A stretch of 8,792 nt of DNA, taken from assembly GCA_900554325.1 (NCBI GenBank), contig USHA01000082.1:1-8792 (forward strand). Reading direction: 5' to 3'. The notes below the pieces were generated by a model. It searched no databases. It saw nothing but the letters and a program-made list of their open reading frames with translations, and was not told the origin of the DNA. The translations under genes and the position numbers were made by a program. Numbering within the stretch: the stretch's first letter is position 1; each line of letters opens with the position of its first letter. This DNA comes from an uncultured Collinsella sp. GTDB taxonomy: Bacteria; Actinomycetota; Coriobacteriia; Coriobacteriales; Coriobacteriaceae. Below are positions 1 through 3,669 of this stretch, piece by piece.

Positions 1-31
1 TCTCGGAAGGCACGTGCAGACCTTTCGTCAT
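1..31 (-). CDS. arcA: Second arginine deiminase copy, 5' end only (cut by window edge)
   Basis: These 31 bases read on the minus strand as ATG plus nine more codons, MTKGLHVPSE, followed by one base of the next codon. They are identical base for base to the start of the complete arginine deiminase gene at 1877-3118. The identity continues 24 bases upstream through the ribosome-binding region. This shows a second arcA-like start, so the locus most likely carries two arcA copies in the same orientation, separated by the aminotransferase gene. The rest of the gene lies outside the window. I therefore cannot tell whether it is a full enzyme, a divergent paralogue or a truncated remnant. The distinct, diverged promoter behind it argues for an old duplication rather than an assembly artefact. 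Confidence 0.75.
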   Translation of the reverse strand, partial: MTKGLHVPSE

Positions 32-107
32 GGCCTCCTACCTTTCTTTCGGGCCCCTGTCAGGGCCGATTCGTTAGCGCCCCTCCGTGTGAGGCGTTAT
101 TGCTGAC
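32..107 (-). promoter_or_regulatory. Leader of the partial arcA copy, with two hairpins and RBS
   Basis: This is the inferred 5' leader, about 76 nt from the predicted start site to the ATG. On the minus strand AAAGG and AGGAGG lie just upstream of the start; AGGAGG ends only 2 nt before ATG, so AAAGG (9-nt gap) may be the working Shine-Dalgarno. A 5-bp G/C stem pairs 52-56 with 63-67. A second stem pairs 82-85 with 91-94, with extra pairs beyond a bulge. The leader of the complete arcA (3119-3192) has stems at matching positions but with different sequence. Confidence 0.5.
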
Positions 108-113
108 GACATA

Positions 114-179
114 TTTATATCCAAAATCAGTCCATACTTCCACCTCGCCCCCGAACGGTTTTATATGAGGGGTGAACGG
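114..179 (-). promoter_or_regulatory. Promoter of the partial arcA copy with 21-bp-spaced CCGTTC repeats
   Basis: On the minus strand a -10 box TATAAA occupies 119-114. The -35 position (142-137, TGGAAG) matches the consensus poorly, which suggests an activator is needed. Upstream, CCGTTC occurs at 158-153 and again at 179-174, exactly 21 bp or two helical turns apart. Their centres fall near -48 and -69 from the predicted start site. Bases 138-159 are identical to 3224-3245 in front of the complete arcA, and every spacing is the same, whereas the flanking sequence has diverged. That pattern is what selected regulatory DNA looks like. The regulator is unknown. Confidence 0.6.
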
Positions 180-181
180 CA

Positions 182-515
182 TACACATATACTTCACGCA
201 TGGCACACTTTGATTTAATAAAGTTTATTTACGTGCTTAAACGCGTTTTCAATCCAAGTAGCAAATGGAACTTAACTTTATTAAACCACCCTCAAATTGC
301 ATATTTCGCTCAACGATATGAATAGAATTCGCAATTCTCGCTGTGTCTCAACCATTTTGATTTTTATTCAGAAAGAAGTTCGTCCTATTCATTTTTGGCA
401 AACAGATTACCGTTTACCAGACGTTGGATACCGTTCACCGGAAGCTCAGTATAAGGCCCAGCGAATACCGGCTCGCTTTACGGCCTCATTTGTAACAACT
501 TGACTTCTCGGTATA
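182..515. other. AT-rich intergenic region with inverted repeats, no convincing gene
   Basis: No coding sequence is supported here. A 68-codon open frame at 297-503 has no Shine-Dalgarno and no family signature. Visible structure: TTTAATAAAGTT at 214-225 is repeated in perfect inversion at 274-285. A 10-bp palindrome AAACGCGTTT sits at 239-248. An inverted repeat with 6-bp arms and a 3-bp centre (AGAATT, AATTCT) sits at 324-338. ATTCA occurs at 366-370 and 387-391, 21 bp apart and in step with the next repeat pair at 408-439. The stretch may be an extended upstream control region for the arcA copy that starts at 31. Confidence 0.5.
408..439 (+). promoter_or_regulatory. Tandem operator-like repeat TACCGTTYACC, 21-bp period
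   Basis: TACCGTTTACC at 408-418 is followed by TACCGTTCACC at 429-439, again exactly 21 bp apart. This is the same core and spacing as the pairs in the two arcA promoters, but on the opposite strand. The second copy carries the 10-mer GATACCGTTC (427-436), which also occurs at 3571-3580 upstream of ppk. It lies about 300 bp upstream of the partial arcA promoter. I see no clear plus-strand promoter or gene just downstream, so it may be a remote site for the same regulator. Confidence 0.5.
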
Positions 516-557
516 GATAACAGTCCCGCTCCCCTCATGGAAAACGGGACTGTTATC
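516..557 (-). terminator. Perfect 13-bp stem-loop downstream of the aminotransferase
   Basis: Bases 516-528 pair perfectly with 545-557, leaving a 16-nt loop. The stem ends 46 bp past the aminotransferase stop codon, so it is well placed to end that transcript. There is no T-run on either strand after the stem, so it is not a textbook intrinsic terminator. It could instead be a Rho-assisted end, a 3' stabilising structure, or the end of a small plus-strand RNA. Confidence 0.5.
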
Positions 558-602
558 GATAATCGTAGATAGATTTGAGCGGCTTTGAGAGCCGTCGGAA
601 TC

Positions 603-1727
603 CTAGCGATCGAACTCCGCCAGTGCCTCGCCCAAAAGCCTCAGACCCTCGCGCAGAACGTCCTCGCTCGCGCAGTAGCCCAGGCGTGCGCCGCAGGGAA
701 GCTCAAAGCGGCTACCGGGAACCAACAGCACTCCCCTCTCGGCCAGCAGGCGCTTGCAGAACTCCTCGTCGTCCTCGGGAATATCAAGCTTGATAAACGA
801 GGTAGACACGCCCTGCGGGGCCGTCCAGGAAACGCGATGCTGCGTATCAATCCAAGCCTGCGCGATATCGCGGTTTCCAAACACGATCTTGCGGTTGCGC
901 TCGAGGATCTTGTCCTTGTGCTTGAGCACATAGGTCGCCAGGGCGTCGTTGAACACGCCGCCGCAAATCATGGTGTAGTCGCGGTGCGTGCGAATGCGGT
1001 TAGATACCTCTTCGTCTGCCACAACCCAGCCCACGCGGGCCGCGGGCGTCGAATAGGTCTTGGACACCGAGTTGGTGACGATGGCCTTCTCGTACACATC
1101 GGCCATCGACAAAAAGTCCTCAGTGTTCTCAAGCGGCAGGTACACCTCGTCGCACAGCACATAGGCGCCAACCGAGCGGGCGATCTCGGCAATCTGGCCG
1201 AGCGTATCGGCATCAAGCACCGTACCGATGGGATTCGATGCGTTGTTGATGCAGATGAGCTTCGTGTTGGGGCGCACCGAGCGCTTGAGCTCCTCGATAT
1301 CGGGTTTCCATCCGAGCTCCTCGCGTAGCTCCCAATACTCGACCTCGGCGCCGAGCGTACGCGGGATCTCATAGAGCGGCGCATAGGTGGGCCACTCGGC
1401 AATCACATGGTCCCCGGGCTCGACCACGGCCATGATGGCATTGAGGTTCGCACCCGTGCAGCCGTTGGTCTGCAAGATGTGGTCGGGATTGACCTCGTGA
1501 CGATACAGCTTGGCAACCTCGGCCTTAAACTCCGGCGAACCCTCGATCCAGCCGTAGTTCATCTTCTCGCGATCCAGGCGCTCGTAGAACGTGGCACCAT
1601 CTTGATCGTCGAGCGCGCGCAGCTCGCCCATGGTAAGCGACGAAATCGTCGACTGGGCGATATCCCACGTAGCGCTCTTCTCCCAAACGTTAAGCCATTC
1701 CTCAACGCCGATTGCCTTGATATCCAT
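603..1727 (-). CDS. PLP-dependent class I/II aminotransferase, substrate unknown
   Basis: Predicted cytosolic fold-type I aminotransferase of 374 aa, typical length for the family. I chose the ATG at 1727 because AAGGAG (1740-1735) lies 7 nt upstream; a frame-open ATG at 1781 lies in the terminator stem region and lacks a ribosome site. Residue numbers are from this start. The PLP pocket is intact: TNGCTGAN near 87-94, N165 in NASNPIG, D193 and Y196 in DEVY, the Schiff-base lysine K223 in SVSKTYS, and R348 in ARLGY for the substrate carboxylate. The gene follows arcA on the same strand (150-bp gap with a hairpin) and precedes a second arcA copy. That position suggests, without proving, an arginine-, citrulline- or ornithine-related substrate; other amino acids are equally possible. 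Codon use includes many A/T-ending codons, unlike the highly biased arcA. Confidence 0.85.
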   Translation of the reverse strand: MDIKAIGVEEWLNVWEKSATWDIAQSTISSLTMGELRALDDQDGATFYERLDREKMNYGWIEGSPEFKAEVAKLYRHEVNPDHILQTNGCTGANLNAIMAVVEPGDHVIAEWPTYAPLYEIPRTLGAEVEYWELREELGWKPDIEELKRSVRPNTKLICINNASNPIGTVLDADTLGQIAEIARSVGAYVLCDEVYLPLENTEDFLSMADVYEKAIVTNSVSKTYSTPAARVGWVVADEEVSNRIRTHRDYTMICGGVFNDALATYVLKHKDKILERNRKIVFGNRDIAQAWIDTQHRVSWTAPQGVSTSFIKLDIPEDDEEFCKRLLAERGVLLVPGSRFELPCGARLGYCASEDVLREGLRLLGEALAEFDR

Positions 1728-1782
1728 GGCCAAGCTCCTTACAAAAGCAGTCATCCAATCGTATTGACGTTCCTCATACAAG

Positions 1783-1816
1783 AATGGGGCGGTGCGAAAA
1801 CCCGCACCGCCCCATT
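1783..1816 (-). terminator. Strong G/C hairpin between arcA and the aminotransferase
   Basis: A perfect 14-bp stem pairs 1783-1796 with 1803-1816 around a 6-nt loop. On the minus strand it lies 60 bp past the arcA stop and is followed by TTCTTGT, a weak T-rich tail. It is probably the arcA terminator. Only about 55 bp separate it from the aminotransferase start and I see no clear promoter there. Partial read-through could therefore supply the aminotransferase at a lower level than arcA. Confidence 0.7.
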
Positions 1817-1821
1817 GGGAG

Positions 1822-1843
1822 ACATCTAATGGCAGCTAGATGT
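1822..1843 (-). other. Small hairpin in the arcA 3' untranslated region
   Basis: A 7-bp inverted repeat, ACATCTA at 1822-1828 and TAGATGT at 1837-1843, encloses an 8-nt loop just before the main terminator hairpin. It could be an accessory 3' stem protecting a highly expressed mRNA. It is weak (A/T-rich) and may be incidental. Confidence 0.3.
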
Positions 1844-1876
1844 ATGTATTAAGACCTATACGGGTCCTTGAAGACC

Positions 1877-3118
1877 TTAGAGGTCCTCGCGCCAGAAGGG
1901 CATGCTCATGCAGCGCGGGCCGCCGCGGCCGCGGGAGAGCTCGGCGGAGGGCACGACGAGAAGGTCCAGGCCCTCCTTGTACAGCACGTCGTTGGTGACG
2001 GTGTTGCGGGCGTAGACGCAGATCTTGCCGGGCTCGACGCACAGGGTGTTGGAGCCGTCGTTCCACTGCTCGCGGGAGGCCGCGATCGGGTCGCCGCCGC
2101 CGCAGGGGATCAGCTTGACCTGGTCGACGCCGGTGGCGTCCTCCAGGACGTGCTCGAGGGTGTCCTCGATCAGGCGGATGTTCACGTCGCCCGGGTTCTT
2201 GCCGGCGGTCAGCTCGTAGACGCGCAGGGTGCCCATGATGGCGGGGTGGATCGTGAACTTATCGACGTCGATCTGGGTGAAGACCGTGTCGAGGTGCATG
2301 AAGGCGCGCGAGACCGGGATGTCGAAGGCCAGGATGCGCTCGACCTTGGAGTCGGAGTTCCAGAAGATGTTCTGGGCCATGACGTCGATGGCCGCGGCCT
2401 GGGTGCGCTGGGAGATGCCGACGGCGAGGGTCTTCTCGTTGATGTTCAGCACGTCGCCGCCCTCGGTGTGGAACTGGCAGTCGCGGCGGAAGTACAGGGA
2501 GACGTCCTTGTAGTCGGGGTGGTACTTGAAGACGTACTTGCCGTACAGGGTCTCGCGGTTGCGGGTGACCGAGTACATGCGGTTGAGGTTGACGCCCTCG
2601 CCGACGACCGCGAACGGGTCGCGGGTGAAGTAGAGGTTGGGCATCGGGTCGATGATCAGGTCGGACTCGGACTCGGAGTTGACCAGGGAGTCGAGGGTCG
2701 TGGACGCCGTGAGGGGCATGTCGATCTCGGCCTTGGTCATGCCGGCCATGGTCTTCTTGACGAACTCGAGGTTGTCCTCGATGGAGTCCAGCTTCTCGCG
2801 GACGATCTGCGGCATGTGCTGGCCGCGGATGCCGGCCTCGGCGATGTACTGGTCGGTGAACTCGGCGCGGGCGCCGGGGACCTGGTCGAACACCTCGGCG
2901 ACGAGGTTCTCGAGGTAGAGGACCTCCACGCCCTGGTCCCTCAGGATCTGGGCGAAGGTGTCGTGCTCCTGCTGTGCGACCTCCAGGAACGGGACGTCGT
3001 CGAACAGGAGTCGCTCGAGCTCGTCGGGCGGCAGGTTGAGGAGCTCGTCGCCGGGACGGTGCAGGCAGACCTTCCTGAGCTTGCCGATCTCGGAAGGCAC
3101 GTGCAGACCTTTCGTCAT
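1877..3118 (-). CDS. arcA: Arginine deiminase
   Basis: Arginine deiminase hydrolyses L-arginine to L-citrulline and ammonia in the cytosol. This is the first step of the ADI pathway, which yields ATP through carbamoyl phosphate and raises pH. The protein has 413 aa, the usual family length, and shows the pentein-fold catalytic set: D167 in FTRDPF, E219 and D222 in HTEGGD, H275 and D277 in HLDT, and the nucleophile C403 in GRGGPRCMSMP. N-terminal GKLRKVCLHRPG is also typical. The start is supported by AAAGG/AGGAGG just upstream and by the same start being conserved in the second copy at 1-31. Codon use is extreme: Asp, Asn, His, Tyr, Phe, Ile, Lys and Glu codons read through the first 140 residues are almost all C- or G-ending, far stricter than in neighbours, which points to very high expression. 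The partner genes arcB, arcC and the arginine/ornithine antiporter are not in this window. Confidence 0.97.
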   Translation of the reverse strand: MTKGLHVPSEIGKLRKVCLHRPGDELLNLPPDELERLLFDDVPFLEVAQQEHDTFAQILRDQGVEVLYLENLVAEVFDQVPGARAEFTDQYIAEAGIRGQHMPQIVREKLDSIEDNLEFVKKTMAGMTKAEIDMPLTASTTLDSLVNSESESDLIIDPMPNLYFTRDPFAVVGEGVNLNRMYSVTRNRETLYGKYVFKYHPDYKDVSLYFRRDCQFHTEGGDVLNINEKTLAVGISQRTQAAAIDVMAQNIFWNSDSKVERILAFDIPVSRAFMHLDTVFTQIDVDKFTIHPAIMGTLRVYELTAGKNPGDVNIRLIEDTLEHVLEDATGVDQVKLIPCGGGDPIAASREQWNDGSNTLCVEPGKICVYARNTVTNDVLYKEGLDLLVVPSAELSRGRGGPRCMSMPFWREDL

Positions 3119-3192
3119 GGCCTCCTACCTTTCTTTCGGGCCTTTCGGCCGAATCTCTCAGCGCCCTTCCGTAACGGGCACTGCTTGCTGAC
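3119..3192 (-). promoter_or_regulatory. arcA leader with conserved hairpins and RBS
   Basis: The inferred leader is about 75 nt. Next to the start it is identical to the other arcA leader for 24 bases (3119-3142). A 4-bp GGCC stem pairs 3139-3142 with 3147-3150 and, on the transcribed strand, is capped by a GAAA tetraloop, a GNRA-type loop. A second stem pairs 3160-3166 with 3176-3182, seven pairs with one G-U on the RNA. The other copy has stems in the same places with different sequence, so pairing is preserved through changes. Plausible roles are mRNA stability or control of translation. Confidence 0.5.
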
Positions 3193-3199
3193 AGCTCTA

Positions 3200-3265
3200 G
3201 TTATATCCAAATTCCACCCGCAATTCCACCTCGCCCCCGAACGGTCAACAAAGTGCGATGAACGG
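3200..3265 (-). promoter_or_regulatory. arcA promoter with 21-bp-spaced CCGTTC repeats
   Basis: On the minus strand the -10 is TATAAC (3205-3200) and the -35 position is TGGAAT (3228-3223, poor match, 17-bp spacer). CCGTTC occurs at 3244-3239 and 3265-3260, exactly 21 bp apart and at the same distances from the -10 as in the other arcA promoter. The distal site reads TACCGTTCATC. A weak -35 with two in-phase upstream sites fits an activator-dependent promoter. A response regulator binding direct repeats would suit, but that is inference. Confidence 0.6.
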
Positions 3266-3267
3266 TA

Positions 3268-3669
3268 TATCGCATATGATTCCCCCATGATGCACTTCAG
3301 TTCTCTAAAGCATATTTTCAAAGGTAAGCGTTCTTTTTTCTAAGGAATTAAGCTAGATTGCACAAATATTTTCATGTTTAAGAATTGCATAGCTAAAACG
3401 GTTTTCTGCATATATTTGTCGTTTGTCCACGATTCGATTTGGATTCGATTATATTCAGCTCGCAATCATTCTTATTCATACATCCTCATCAGTTGAGTAT
3501 GGATATAGATTGTTTTCAAAACGAGTTGGACAGTTAGTTGCATGCCTTGACGGCGTAAGAAGTAGGTAAAGATACCGTTCGCACAATACGTCCGTGCCAC
3601 AAGTCGACTAAATTGAGACAATAGTGAATAGGGTTAGGCTACCGTCCCCTGCGGGGACTGAACGGACAG
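3268..3669. other. AT-rich intergenic region between divergent arcA and ppk
   Basis: No gene is supported. The stretch holds AT-rich DNA with GATTCGATT at 3431-3439 repeated at 3442-3450, an 11-bp phase that T/A-rich ATTC-containing sequence continues to about 3485. The 10-mer GATACCGTTC recurs at 3571-3580, and GAACGG (minus CCGTTC) at 3660-3665 overlaps the ppk start region. Possible ppk promoter elements are TTGACG at 3547-3552 with GATACC at 3571-3576 (18-bp spacer), or TTGAGA at 3613-3618 with TAGGCT at 3635-3640 (16-bp spacer). Neither is convincing. Confidence 0.45.
3644..3658 (+). promoter_or_regulatory. G/C hairpin just upstream of the ppk start
   Basis: GTCCCC at 3644-3649 pairs with GGGGAC at 3653-3658 around a TGC loop, ending 11 bases before the first ppk ATG. 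The GGGG in its 3' arm is the only purine-rich stretch at all near a ribosome-site position, and it is paired. The hairpin could therefore limit ppk translation. Its short stem makes this tentative. Confidence 0.4.

Noticed and set aside
319..338. TGAAT...AATTC sequence resembling an ArgR box
   Set aside because: The half-sites are out of register with the TGAAT-4-ATTCA arrangement of known ARG boxes. Kept only as an inverted repeat.
297..503. A 68-codon plus-strand open frame in the intergenic gap
   Set aside because: No Shine-Dalgarno, no recognisable motif, and it spans the regulatory repeat pair at 408-439.
182..602. CRISPR array or mobile element in the AT-rich gap
   Set aside because: No regular repeat-spacer pattern, transposase or flanking target duplication. 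The repeats seen are short 5-12 bp motifs at 21-bp steps, which fit regulator sites better.
585..1328. A 247-codon plus-strand frame opposite the aminotransferase
   Set aside because: Shadow of the aminotransferase, which has a strong ribosome site and intact PLP motifs.
1868..3343. A 491-codon open frame on the plus strand opposite arcA
   Set aside because: It is the mirror of arcA's extreme G/C-ending codon bias, which removes stop codons in the antisense frame. The translation is Val/Asp/Leu/Gly low complexity with no family signature, while arcA has every catalytic motif.
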